In this document: positions 19,939-29,508 of the stretch, one piece after another
How the letters are laid out: every line of letters starts with the position of its first letter
Numbering within the stretch: position 1 is the stretch's first letter
NCBI GenBank assembly: GCA_963834945.1
Contig: CAWIDT010000001.1
Span: forward strand, 372,001 to 436,000
Source: R-RK-3 sp963834945
Lineage (GTDB): Bacteria; Pseudomonadota; Alphaproteobacteria; Rhizobiales; Rhodomicrobiaceae
Length of the DNA: 64,000 nucleotides
Direction of reading: 5' to 3'
Position numbers and translations under genes: made by a program
Notes under the pieces: model-generated
Told to the model about the DNA's origin: nothing
Seen by the model: only the letters and a program-made list of their open reading frames with translations
Database searches by the model: none

Positions 19939-19943
19939 TCTAG
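18975..19943 (+). CDS. IS481-family transposase (DDE, rve domain)
   Basis: The 322-residue protein has an N-terminal helix-turn-helix domain (GMTKVDAAGRFNTSPKTVGKWVRRFR, about 26-51) and a second one (AAIAAEFDLSQATVSRILRRRG). The integrase core follows, with Asp in EIIHIDIKKLG, Asp in ARVMTDNGSCYRS and Glu in TNGKAERFIQ, then WLHRYNWHRPHASLG. All DDE residues appear present, so the element may be active. The stop codon TAG (19941-19943) lies outside the element, in the duplicated target TCTAGA. The insertion site therefore supplies the stop. Confidence 0.93.
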   Translation: MDVHQNARLTPRGREAMVRAVVDNGMTKVDAAGRFNTSPKTVGKWVRRFRIEGLAGLRDRSSRPHSLPSQTPLATCDAVEVLRRQRRTQAAIAAEFDLSQATVSRILRRRGLSLLSAIEPAEPRPRYERKTPGEIIHIDIKKLGRFNAIGHRITGNRSGQSNQRGNGTAPGWEFVHVAIDDHSRVAFSQILPDEKQASAVDFLEAAVQYYYRLGVNIARVMTDNGSCYRSRAFGKACRRLGIKHIRTKPYTPQTNGKAERFIQSALREWAYATAFDTSDQRRAELPRWLHRYNWHRPHASLGSKPPIARLPITGNNLLTLHI

Positions 19944-20045
19944 AGCGTTTTCCAGCAAAGTGGACGCCGGTTTGCGCCCGGAAAATGCGACAAAACAAAG
20001 AATTAGAGCCGCGCTCCGATTCAATCGGAGCGGAAAAGGCTCTAG
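19940..20045 (-). repeat. MITE-like palindromic element, copy B
   Basis: This 106-bp copy is inverted relative to copies A and C. Termini are CTAGAGCGTTTTCC and GGAAAAGGCTCTAG; the internal palindrome is GCTCCGATTCAATCGGAGC. It differs from copy C at about five positions. It is wedged between IS481 (left) and IS630-2 (right), sharing a CTAG with each neighbour. Confidence 0.9.
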
Positions 20046-21094
20046 AGCGGGATCACTTTAATTGGAAGCATACCCCGAGTTTGCGAGATAGTTTCTGCAC
20101 TCGTTGGGCGGGAAGTCATCGAGCAATGATCCAATGCGATCGCAGACGGTCTCGACCGTGCGCTTTGCGGATTTTCGGAGCCAGTGTTTGAGCTTGGCAA
20201 AGACCTGTTCGATGGGGTTGAGATCGGGACTGTATGGCGGCAGGAAGAAGAGCTTCGCGCCGACGCTGCGGATGGCTTGGCGAACGGCCCGTCCCTTGTG
20301 GCTGCCGAGATTGTCCATAATCACAACGTCGCCAGCCTTCAGGCTGGGCAGAAGGAATTCCCGGACATAGGTGAGGAATTTCACGCCGTTGATCGGCCCA
20401 TCAAAGACGCAAGGCGCCTCAATCCGGTCGCAGCGCAATGCGGCGAGGAACGTCTGGGTTCGCCAGTGACCATGAGGCGACTTGCCGATCAGGCGCTTGC
20501 CGCAAGCGCTCCAGCCTCGCAGCGGCGCCATATTCGTCTTGGTCCAGGTCTCATCGATGAAGACGAGCCGCGTGGGATCGATTTTCGCCTGGTATTTTTT
20601 CCATTGCGTGCGGCGCCGGGCGACGTCGGGCCGGTCCTGCTCGCTTGCGACCGCGGTTTTTTTTGAAGCTCAGGCCCTCGGCATGGACGAAGCTCCAGAC
20701 CGCGCCATAGCTCACCTTGACGCCGAGCTCGGCCAGATCCTTTTTCAGCCCGCGCAAGGTCAACTCGGGCACCTCAGCAAAGCGGGCGTGAACAAAATCG
20801 CGATGCGCTGCCAAGATCACCGGCTTATAGCCACCCATCTGAGCCGGCGCGACGCTCCCCGTCGCCCGCTGCCTTCCAGCCCATTTCGACACCGCCGACG
20901 GACTGATTTCGAACGCCGCCGCAATAGCGCGAATGCTTTCGCCTGCAGCCGCGCGCTTGACGACACGTTCCCTAAGATCGATCGAATAAGGCTTCCCCAT
21001 CCATGCCGGCCTCCTCTCCAGCACCGATGATGAATCACTGTTCGCGAAGGAAGAGAATCCCAATTTTCCGATTCCGCCTAATCCGATCCCGCTC
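20045..21094 (-). mobile_element. IS630-family insertion sequence 2
   Basis: This is a 1,050-bp element between TA dinucleotides at 20043-20044 and 21095-21096. Both ends begin TAGAGCGGGATC when read inward; the repeats are imperfect beyond that. Its transposase is on the minus strand, divided by the same A8C slip site as in IS630-1. The two elements are clearly different in sequence, so they arrived separately. Confidence 0.9.
20058..21000 (-). CDS. IS630-family transposase (two frames, probable frameshift product)
   Basis: The N-terminal frame starts MGKPYSIDLRERVVKRAAAGES (an upstream Met at 21063 is outside the element's expected reading) and gives a helix-turn-helix. It reads to AEGLSFKK at a run of eight A followed by C (about 20655-20662 on the plus strand as T8). 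The next frame continues TAVASEQDRPDVARRRTQWKK. It carries RLVFIDETWTKTNMAPLRG, DVVIMDNLGSHKG and YSPDLNPIEQVFAKLK, the DDE set. The C-terminus ends YLANSGYASN near the element's left end. A +1-type shift at the A8 run is needed, as in the other copy. Confidence 0.85.
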
Positions 21095-21155
21095 TAGGGT
21101 TCGGCTGCCGTGGGGGAGGAGGATTTGAGAGGCGCCGCCGCGCGGCGCCTCCTGA

Positions 21156-21854
21156 TCAGGGCTTCAAAAAGCGCTGGATCATTTCAACGACATGCTGCGA
21201 GCGCTTCACCAATTCTTCTTCGGTGGTCAGGTCGCGGCCAATGAGCGTCGAGAGCGTACAGCGGGTCGCAATGAAGAAGGCGCTCAACGACGCGATGGAG
21301 ATGTAGACCTGACGCGCATCGAGGTCGGACCGGAATACGCCGTCTTCCGCGCCGCGCGTGAGAATGTCCTGAAGGATCGTCATGAGCGGGCTGTCCAGGT
21401 CGCGCACGCGTTCGGAACGCGCCAGATATTTGCCCCGCAGCATATTCTCGGTCGCCATCAGGCTAAGCAATTCGGGATACTGGATGTAGTAGTTCCAGGT
21501 GAACAGAATCAGCGTCTCGATCGCCTCCGACGGGGGTACATCGGCCAGCCGCAACTGCGTCTGCGCGGTACGCAGAGCGATGTAGGTCCGCTCAAGCACG
21601 GCGATGTAGAGCTCTTCCTTCTTACCGAAATAATGGTAGAGCATACGCTTGTTGACTTTGGCCCGCGCGGCGATCTCGTTCACGCTGGCGCCCGCGAAGC
21701 CATTGCTGACGAATTCGCCGGTGGCTGCTTCGAGAATGGCGCGCCTGGTGCGCTCGGGGTCGCGCTGCCCGGGAACACGCATGGCCTCATCCTGATGATA
21801 CTCGGTATCGGCATCGAAGTCAGTCACGAGGGGTCTGCTTTTCACCATATCCAT
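21156..21854 (-). CDS. TetR/AcrR family transcriptional regulator
   Basis: This 232-residue repressor has an N-terminal TetR helix-turn-helix. RRAILEAATGEFVSNGFAGASVNEIAARAKVNKRMLYHYFGKKEELY spans about residues 35-80. The C-terminal all-helical ligand domain (WNYYIQYPELLSLMATENM...) resembles the TetR_C group seen in regulators of lipid or aromatic metabolism. A second start, MRVPGQRDPERTRR (21780), would remove about 24 residues of non-conserved lead. No divergent partner gene is adjacent, so the target is unknown. It lies just past IS630-2, 60 bp from the element. Confidence 0.88.
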   Translation of the reverse strand: MDMVKSRPLVTDFDADTEYHQDEAMRVPGQRDPERTRRAILEAATGEFVSNGFAGASVNEIAARAKVNKRMLYHYFGKKEELYIAVLERTYIALRTAQTQLRLADVPPSEAIETLILFTWNYYIQYPELLSLMATENMLRGKYLARSERVRDLDSPLMTILQDILTRGAEDGVFRSDLDARQVYISIASLSAFFIATRCTLSTLIGRDLTTEEELVKRSQHVVEMIQRFLKP

Positions 21855-22212
21855 ATTCTATTGCTCCACAGCCGATCCGAGGGGCGGATCCGCATCGCTG
21901 AAATACGCTCAAATTGTCCAGCGAAATCGTGACGGCAGGCACTGGCTTACCGTGTTCGATCCCGGCGCCGGCTCGAAACCGCCAACTCAGACATGCGTCC
22001 CTGGATGTCGGAAACTGGCATCCGCTGATGTGATGCACGTCTATGAAATTAAGATACGCACCCGGTATCCCAGAGGATCAGTGCGGACATATATTTTTTT
22101 TTGAATGTACAGTCAGCGTGACGGTGCTGTGACAAATTCGTGATTTACGGTGGGGATTGATGGGCATGCGCTGCGTATGGGAAAATTTCGCAAGCCGGGG
22201 CCGCTTAGCCGA
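21855..22212. other. Intergenic region without recognisable gene
   Basis: These 358 bases separate the TetR gene start and the hisE-like gene end. A run of nine T (about 22091-22099), preceded by ATATA, makes a locally AT-rich patch with GTACAGTCAGCGTGACGGTGCTGTGAC nearby. The TetR promoter and operator are probably here, but I see no clear palindrome to assign. Confidence 0.3.
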
Positions 22213-22611
22213 TCACTTGCCGCATCCTATTTCGGCATGTTTGGCCCTTTTTTCCGCCAGACCGTAGGCGGCCTCGCGGGATTGCATCTCCGCCCAGACG
22301 TCGTCGGGCGCAACTTCCAGGGATGCCCACAGGACCGTCAGGTGGTAGAGCAGGTCGGCGCTTTCGGCGATCAGTTCGGCGCGATTGCTGACGGCGGCGG
22401 CCAGAGCAGCCTCGCCGGCTTCCTCCACCAGCTTCTTCGCCATCTTTTGCAGACCGCCGGCTGTGAGACGTGCCGTGCGTGCCGGAACCGGCGACTGATT
22501 GCGGAAATGCGCATCAAGCGAAGTCCAAAGGCGTTCCAAGACTTCCGCGCCGAGCGCCGGGGGCCGCGCCGAGGGGCCGGCTGGAGGCTTAGACGGGATT
22601 TCGCTTTTCAT
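22213..22611 (-). CDS. hisE: Phosphoribosyl-ATP pyrophosphohydrolase (HisE) family protein
   Basis: This 132-residue all-alpha NTP pyrophosphohydrolase fits HisE, which removes pyrophosphate from phosphoribosyl-ATP in the second step of histidine synthesis. The key block is KKLVEEAGEAALAAAVSNRAELIAESADLLYHLTVLW (about residues 59-95), with the EExxE and ExxD metal-binding acids of the MazG-like fold. The N-terminus (MKSEIPSKPPAGPSARPP) is a low-complexity extension. No other his gene is nearby. In Rhizobiales hisE is normally with hisF, so this could be a relocated or paralogous copy. Confidence 0.75.
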   Translation of the reverse strand: MKSEIPSKPPAGPSARPPALGAEVLERLWTSLDAHFRNQSPVPARTARLTAGGLQKMAKKLVEEAGEAALAAAVSNRAELIAESADLLYHLTVLWASLEVAPDDVWAEMQSREAAYGLAEKRAKHAEIGCGK

Positions 22612-22828
22612 TGTTATTCCTGTTCAAGTTAAGTGATCTGACTCCCTGCAACCGCTTTCGGAGCTAGCATGAGGCCAGGCCGGTAGCAGAGCAAGCCTTT
22701 AACACGTAAAAAGGCAAATGCTTCGTTGCAGCGGCCGATTTTTGCGGCTGCGCACGCTCGCGGAGGTTTGCCCGCCGGTGCGATTGGCGCCATGAGGTTG
22801 CAAAAGCTGCAAAACGAGCGCACATTAA

Positions 22829-22928
22829 GGAATCCCGAGGGGGGCCGGCGGAGCCGGCTGAGATTGCGCTGCACCCCGCGCAACCACCCTTTGAACCTGA
22901 TCCGGCTCATACCGGCGTAGGGACGGAG
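22829..22928 (+). promoter_or_regulatory. TPP riboswitch (THI element)
   Basis: The leader carries the conserved thi-box landmarks in order. TCCCGAGGGGG starts P1/P2, GGCTGAGATTGCGC contains the CTGAGA core at 22858-22863, and ACCCTTTGAACCTGATC lies about 22887-22902. CGTAGGGA closes at 22916-22922. CCGGCTGAG/CTCATACCGGCG elements form the expected helices. It ends a few bases before the GNAT start, so thiamine pyrophosphate probably hides that gene's ribosome binding site (GGAGAG) and lowers expression of GNAT and thiC. Confidence 0.95.
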
Positions 22929-22932
22929 AGCG

Positions 22933-23517
22933 ATGCAGGCACGCACAAAATCCCCCCCGATCCACACCGAACGCCTGATCCTGCGCGGCTGGCGCGATAG
23001 CGACCGTGGGCCTTTCGCCGCCATGTGCGCCGATCCGCGCGTGATGGAGTTTCTACCCAAGCCGCTGACGCGCCAGGAGTGTGACGCCTATATCGACGCG
23101 TTGACCGCGCATCAGGCGGCGCACGGCTTTTGCTTTTGGGCGCTGGAAGATCGCGCGACCGGAGCCTTTGCCGGCTATACCGGACTCCGGCGTACCGGGT
23201 TTGACGCCCATTTCACCCCTGCGGTCGAGTTTGGCTGGCGCTTGCCCGTAGCCTTCTGGGGTGGAGGCTTTGCCAGCGAAGCTGCAAGGGCGTGCCTGGA
23301 TTACGGCTTCGGCCCGCTGAAGCTGCACGAGATCGTCGCCATTGCCGCGCCTCGCAATACGCGCTCGCGCGCCGTGATGCGGCGTCTCGGCATGAGCCAC
23401 GACCCCGCCGAGGATTTCATTCACCCGAAGTTGGAGGCGGATCACCCGTTGCAACCCTGCACGCTGTACCGCATCGGCGCGTCGCGCCATCGGCCATCCG
23501 GCGAGACAGCGATATAA
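22933..23517 (+). CDS. GNAT family (RimJ/RimL-type) N-acetyltransferase in the thiC operon
   Basis: The 194-residue protein starts right after the TPP riboswitch with a GGAGAG site. It has the RimJ/RimL pattern: IHTERLILRGWRDSDRGPFAAM at the N-terminus, EFGWRLPVAFWGGGFASEAARACLDYGF (acetyl-CoA loop, about 97-124) and IVAIAAPRNTRSRAVMRRLGM. The acceptor is unknown. Its location between a thi riboswitch and thiC, with 50 bp to thiC, means it is co-regulated with thiamine synthesis. It may therefore act on a thiamine-related amine, or simply be a passenger. This linkage is seen directly; the role is inference. Confidence 0.88.
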   Translation: MQARTKSPPIHTERLILRGWRDSDRGPFAAMCADPRVMEFLPKPLTRQECDAYIDALTAHQAAHGFCFWALEDRATGAFAGYTGLRRTGFDAHFTPAVEFGWRLPVAFWGGGFASEAARACLDYGFGPLKLHEIVAIAAPRNTRSRAVMRRLGMSHDPAEDFIHPKLEADHPLQPCTLYRIGASRHRPSGETAI

Positions 23518-23567
23518 TTGACGAGAAGCTTCCGCGGCGTTGCCGCGGCTCGTATTTGGAGGACCGC

Positions 23568-25421
<1,854 letters not shown>

Positions 25422-25519
25422 CCTTCAGCCTTTAACGCAAATTCATAAACGGGTATGTGCAAGCCAGGGTTCACCTCAGATGAAACGTGCCGCAAGATTA
25501 ACCCCTCATGGTCGTAAAG

Positions 25520-26074
25520 CTATGCGCACGCCACTTGCTGCCCAGTTCGGTTAGCATCCCTCCCATGGGAGATTTCGTGATCGATCGATTCAGCTAAGCT
25601 CAGACGATTGCGGGTGGCGTCATAGCTCAACGCTAATTTCGAGAGCTTCATATTGGGCATTCGGGAAGCTACAATTGCAGCGAAAGCTGCGCTTAACGAT
25701 TCGTTAAACGCGTCGTACAGATCGCCTCTTGTCCGCCTAAGATTATCAAGAGCGTTCAGAATTTTTTTATTCGGGGGCGGCGTATGGCCCCTATGACGTA
25801 AGTCGGCTGATTTAAGAATAAGAGCAACCGCTTTCCGTCCAGCCCTTTCGTCGGAGACTGCTAATCCGATATCAAAAATTATGTGCTTCAAGATCTCCGG
25901 CGTAGCAGGATCCTTAAGGAGAACGTCAGCTCGGTCATAAAAATCTTTAGAAGCACGAATGGCCATACGCAAATGTTCAACTCGAAGATAGATTTTCCAC
26001 ACCTCCTGATAGAGCAACACTGCGATGGCCAGCAGCGCCATGATTGCGATGATATAAAAACTGGATGTCGTCAT
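25520..26074 (-). CDS. Unknown membrane-anchored protein
   Basis: The 184-residue product begins with a single hydrophobic segment (FYIIAIMALLAIAVLLYQEVW, residues 6-26). A soluble helical region follows, including LRMAIRASKDFYDRADVLLKDPATPEILKHIIFDIGLA. I recognise no family. Its start overlaps the stop of the upstream gene by 4 bp (ATGA), so the two are translated together. This stretch of DNA is noticeably lower in GC than its surroundings, with AT-ending codons, which suggests acquisition. It faces thiC convergently. Confidence 0.65.
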   Translation of the reverse strand: MTTSSFYIIAIMALLAIAVLLYQEVWKIYLRVEHLRMAIRASKDFYDRADVLLKDPATPEILKHIIFDIGLAVSDERAGRKAVALILKSADLRHRGHTPPPNKKILNALDNLRRTRGDLYDAFNESLSAAFAAIVASRMPNMKLSKLALSYDATRNRLSLAESIDHEISHGRDANRTGQQVACA

Positions 26075-26427
26075 TTATCTTCTCCATCCAGGAACGTGAG
26101 CTGGTCTGGCAGTTTTCCCTGCATTTTTAAAAGTTCCAGCCCTCTCGCCTCCCTAAGACATTGCAATTCGAATTTTGTCTTCCGCTCTTTTAGCCGCCCG
26201 TCGCACACCTTAAGCGCAACCCAGATGACAGTTAAACCAGCATCCAGTAGCAGGGTTTCAAAAACGTTTGTGCGGCATGCGACGAGAGCAAAGCTCAATA
26301 CGATAATGGTACCATAAAAAGCGTTATCCGCACCCACGCGTTCTACCGCGTCTGTGATCGCGCGTATTAACCCAAGCGGATCCCATCCACTCTTAGTGTA
26401 AGTACGCTTGCGCGGAGCTTTTGCCAT
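26071..26427 (-). CDS. Unknown membrane protein, first gene of two-gene unit
   Basis: The 118-residue protein starts MAKAPRKRTYTKSGWDPLGLI, a basic lead. Two hydrophobic stretches follow (NAFYGTIIVLSFALVAC, about 36-52, and TLLLDAGLTVIWVALKV, about 58-74), then a charged helix. No known family is evident. It is coupled by overlap to the downstream membrane-anchored gene. The lower GC matches that of its partner. The 262 bases upstream to ybgC hold no gene that I can support. Confidence 0.6.
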   Translation of the reverse strand: MAKAPRKRTYTKSGWDPLGLIRAITDAVERVGADNAFYGTIIVLSFALVACRTNVFETLLLDAGLTVIWVALKVCDGRLKERKTKFELQCLREARGLELLKMQGKLPDQLTFLDGEDK

Positions 26428-26689
26428 CAGGTATCGATCTCACAATAGGTAAAAATTGCGTCACTTTGACCGAAATCCACTCCGGGTCAACCTTGTAAAT
26501 CTTTGCGTTGAATGCGTATGAAATTGTCGAAAGAGTTCTATTCGGCTGGCTGAATCTGAAATCGGCGGCGCGCTATGACGGCGATCGTCGAGATGCGTAG
26601 GCAGGTTCCGCAACGCGCTGAGGAGACCGAGCTAGCAATAAGCGCGACGAGAAGTGCCGAAAGCCAAGGGTGACAGATCTCGCTCGTCC

Positions 26690-27151
26690 TCAGCTCTGCC
26701 GAAACGCCTCCGCAATGACCCCCGGCAGCCGCGTAGGCCTGCCGGTCTGGCTGACGAGCACGACCTTCGCCTTCAGCTTGCACAGCACATCGTCGCCGCG
26801 GCAAACCTGCTGCGCCAGCTCGATATGCGCGCCGCCAACATGCAGACACTCCGTAATCACCTCCAGCAGCTCATCGATCCGGGCGGGCAGCAGGTAATCC
26901 ACCTCCAGCCGCCGCACCACGAACGCCGCCGGGACGCCGCCCTCGCCGGGCGCGTGAAGATCGGAATGGTGGATGCCGAGCAGACGCAGCAAATCGGAGC
27001 GGCCGCGCTCGCACCAGCGCAGATAGGTGGCGTGATAGACGAAGCCGGAGAAATCGGTGTCCTCGAAATAGACCCGCACGGCCAAGATGTGGCGGCGGCC
27101 CTCGATGCGTCCGGCGAGGTCGGGCCATTCGCGGCTGCCCGAGCTACTCAT
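26690..27151 (-). CDS. ybgC: Tol-Pal-associated acyl-CoA thioesterase YbgC
   Basis: This 153-residue hotdog-fold thioesterase has VRVYFEDTDFSGFVYHATYLRWCERGRSDLLR (about 25-56), including the catalytic Asp of the YbgC/4HBT group. YbgC hydrolyses acyl-CoAs and is linked with phospholipid metabolism and the Tol-Pal system. Its ATG overlaps the ruvB stop by 8 bp, so ruvB-ybgC are coupled. In related genomes ybgC usually precedes tolQ; here tolQ is about 10 kb away on the other strand. Confidence 0.93.
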   Translation of the reverse strand: MSSSGSREWPDLAGRIEGRRHILAVRVYFEDTDFSGFVYHATYLRWCERGRSDLLRLLGIHHSDLHAPGEGGVPAAFVVRRLEVDYLLPARIDELLEVITECLHVGGAHIELAQQVCRGDDVLCKLKAKVVLVSQTGRPTRLPGVIAEAFRQS

Positions 27152-28194
27152 CGGCTGCGGGCGGATTGTCGAACATGAAAAGCTGGTTGGTCGTGTGCGC
27201 GGCCGGCGCGGCGAGGCCGATATGCCGGAACGCCTTCAGCGTCAGTACGCGGCCGCGCGGCGTCCGGCCGATGAAGCCCTGTTGCAGCAGATAGGGCTCG
27301 ATCGTCTCCTCCAGCGCGTCCTTTGATTCGCTCAGCGCCGCCGCGATCGTTTCAATGCCAACCGGGCCGCCGCCGTAATTTTTGCCGATGCAGCCGAGAT
27401 AGCGGTGGTCCATCGCGTCCAGCCCATGGCTGTCGACTTCGAGCTGGCCGAGCGCCCGGTCCGCCACCTCCAGGTCGATGATCGGCGCTCCCTCCACGGA
27501 AGCGAAGTCCCGCACCCGCCGCAATAGCCGTCCCGCAACGCGCGGCGTGCCGCGCGAGCGCCGCGCCACTTCGCGCGCGCCATCCGGGACTCATGCGCAC
27601 GCCGAGAACGCGCGCGCCGCGCGTGACGATCTCCACCAGTTCTTCCTCGGTGTAGAAATTCAGACGGATCGGGATGCCGAACCGGTCGCGCAGCGGAGTC
27701 GTGAGCAGGCCGGTGCGCGTGGTTGCGCCGACCAGGGTGAATTTCGCCAGATCGATGCGCACCGAGCGCGCCGCCGGCCCTTCGCCGATGATCAGGTCGA
27801 GCTGGAAATCCTCCATCGCCGGATACAGGATTTCCTCCACCGCCGGATTGAGCCGGTGAATTTCGTCGATGAACAGCACGTCGCGCTCTTCCAGATTGGT
27901 GAGCAGCGCCGCCAGGTCGCCCGCCTTGGCGATCACCGGCCCGGACGTCATACGGAAACCGACGCCGAGCTCGCGCGACACGATCTGCGCCAGCGTCGTC
28001 TTGCCGAGGCCGGGAGGTCCCGCGAACAGCACATGGTCGAGCGCATCGCCTCGCGACCGCGCCGCGTCGATGAACACCTTCAGATTCGCGCGGGCGCGTT
28101 CCTGGCCGATGAATTCGGTGAGCCGCTGCGGACGAAGGCTGAGTTCGCTCTCGTCTTCGTCCCGCTTTTCGCGTTCGACAAGTCTGCCATCCAT
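27144..28194 (-). pseudogene. ruvB: Holliday junction helicase RuvB, single frameshift
   Basis: RuvB is the AAA+ motor of branch migration. The N-terminal two-thirds is intact: LRPQRLTEFIGQERARANLKVF, Walker A FAGPPGLGKTTLAQ, Walker B LFIDEIHRLN and LVGATTRTGLLTTPLRDRFG. After GVRMSP the frame is lost. Removing one G from the run at 27586-27588 (plus strand) restores SPDGAREVARRSRGTPRVAGRLLRRVRDFA, and then the rest to PPAADE. Nothing else is damaged. Either the strain has a truncated RuvB or the base is a sequencing insertion; the latter seems likelier because both flanks are fully conserved. It is downstream of ruvC and ruvA. Confidence 0.92.
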
Positions 28195-28281
28195 GCGGGC
28201 GAATCTAATGGATTCCCGGGCGTACGGAAATCAGAGTTTCACACGGCGACGATAAGGTCGAAAGCCGTGTCCCCGCAAACG

Positions 28282-28387
28282 CTAGACCCTTTTCCGCTCC
28301 GATTGAATCGGAGCGCGGCTCTAATTCTTTGTTTTGTCGCATTTTCTCGACGCAAACCGGCGTCCACTTTGCTGGAAAATGCTCTAG
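28282..28387 (+). repeat. MITE-like palindromic element, copy C
   Basis: This 106-bp copy in the same orientation as copy A (about 101 of 106 positions identical) has ends CTAGACCCTTTTCC and GGAAAATGCTCTAG. The internal palindrome is GCTCCGATTGAATCGGAGC. It lies between ruvB and a small membrane protein gene on the minus strand. Its terminal CTAG provides that gene's stop codon. Confidence 0.92.
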
Positions 28388-28575
28388 TCCCTGCTCTTTG
28401 ACGCATAGCACAAGCCCGCAAGCAGCAGCGTGATTCCGGTGATGCTGACATAGACATAGGCGAGATGTGCCCAACTGATTACATGAACGATCGCGAGCAC
28501 CAGCGCCAACAGAAAGGTGAAAGCGGCAAAAGCGCTGATCCAGACAGTGAAAAGTCTTTCGAAAATGCCAGCCAT
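28384..28575 (-). CDS. Small two-TM membrane protein in the ruv cluster
   Basis: A 63-codon frame starts MAGIFERLFTVWISAFAAFTF with a GGAGGCGGGT site just upstream; a longer in-frame start at 28641 lacks a good site. Two hydrophobic segments (about 8-33 and 38-57) suggest an inner-membrane protein. I recognise no family. Its C-terminus ends YASKSRD followed by TAG from the CTAG end of MITE copy C. The original protein may therefore have been longer or ended differently. Confidence 0.6.
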   Translation of the reverse strand: MAGIFERLFTVWISAFAAFTFLLALVLAIVHVISWAHLAYVYVSITGITLLLAGLCYASKSRD

Positions 28576-28655
28576 ACCCGCCTCCATGGCCGGCATAGAG
28601 GTTAGTCCTGATTTGGCCGAAATACAACCAGTGCGTGCCATCAGAAAACCTGCTC

Positions 28656-29279
28656 TTATTTCGCCAGTTCTTTCAAACCTTGCCGAATCAGCTCCTCGGC
28701 TTTAGCCTCGCCGCCCAGTTTCGCCGAAACCGACGCAACGGCCGCGTTCGCCTCGGCCGCGCTGTAGCCGAGATTAATCAGCGCGGACATGGCATCGGTT
28801 GCGGCCGACATCGGCCCAGGGGCGCCCTGCGCTGCCGTCTGCATGCCCAGCCCGCCAGCCACCAGCAGCGCCGGGGCCTTATCCCGCAGCTCACTGACGA
28901 TGCGCTGGGCGACCTTAGGCCCGACACCGGGCGCCCGTGCGACTTGCGCCTTGTCCTGCAGTGCGATGGCGTTCGCCAGATCCTGCGGGTCCAGGACACT
29001 CAAAACCGACAGCGCGACCTTGGTTCCGACGCCCTGCACATTTTGCAGCAGCCGGAACCAGCTCCGCTCCGCATCGCTCAAGAAGCCGAATAGCTTGATC
29101 GCGTCTTCGCGCACATGGGTTTCGATCGTCAGCGTCACAGGCTGGCCGATTGCTGGCATGCGCGCGAGCGTGCGCCCTGGGCACGACACCTCATATCCGA
29201 CACCGCCGACATCCACGATCACCCAGTCTCTCCCGACGCTGTCCACAATGCCACGGAGCTTGCCAATCATCTTCTGCAC
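28656..29279 (-). CDS. ruvA: Holliday junction DNA-binding protein RuvA
   Basis: The 207-residue protein forms the tetramer that holds Holliday junctions flat for RuvB. MIGKLRGIVDSVGRDWVIVDVGGVGYEV is the OB-fold domain. Helix-hairpin-helix motifs LQNVQGVGTKVALSVLSV and RAPGVGPKVAQRIVSELRDK follow (about 75-130). The C-terminal domain that contacts RuvB is LINLGYSAAEANAAVASV. The likely start is ATG 29270 (MIGKLRG) or 29279 (MQKMIGK). The gene is intact and lies between ruvC and the small membrane protein. The 229-bp gap upstream to ruvC holds no gene. Confidence 0.96.
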   Translation of the reverse strand: MQKMIGKLRGIVDSVGRDWVIVDVGGVGYEVSCPGRTLARMPAIGQPVTLTIETHVREDAIKLFGFLSDAERSWFRLLQNVQGVGTKVALSVLSVLDPQDLANAIALQDKAQVARAPGVGPKVAQRIVSELRDKAPALLVAGGLGMQTAAQGAPGPMSAATDAMSALINLGYSAAEANAAVASVSAKLGGEAKAEELIRQGLKELAK

Positions 29280-29508
29280 GTCCCAGGAGTAATTTTGAGT
29301 AAACGCGGCGTTGAAAGTTTTAACCTTAGGCAGCCGGATTTACGTGTAGCCGCTCCTGGTCATGCTAGGCCTTGATTCAAGGCGAAGCTTTGTCCGTGTA
29401 CTCATGGATGAATACCGTGTCGCCATCGATATGTCCGCCGGGGTATAGCTTCTTTGCTAAGCATTCCTGAACGGAACCGCGCGATTTGCCCACCGCTTGA
29501 GAATGGTC

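Noticed and set aside
17802..21096. Possibility that the mobile island is a composite transposon carrying cargo
   Set aside because: No non-transposase gene lies between the elements, and the two IS630 elements are different.
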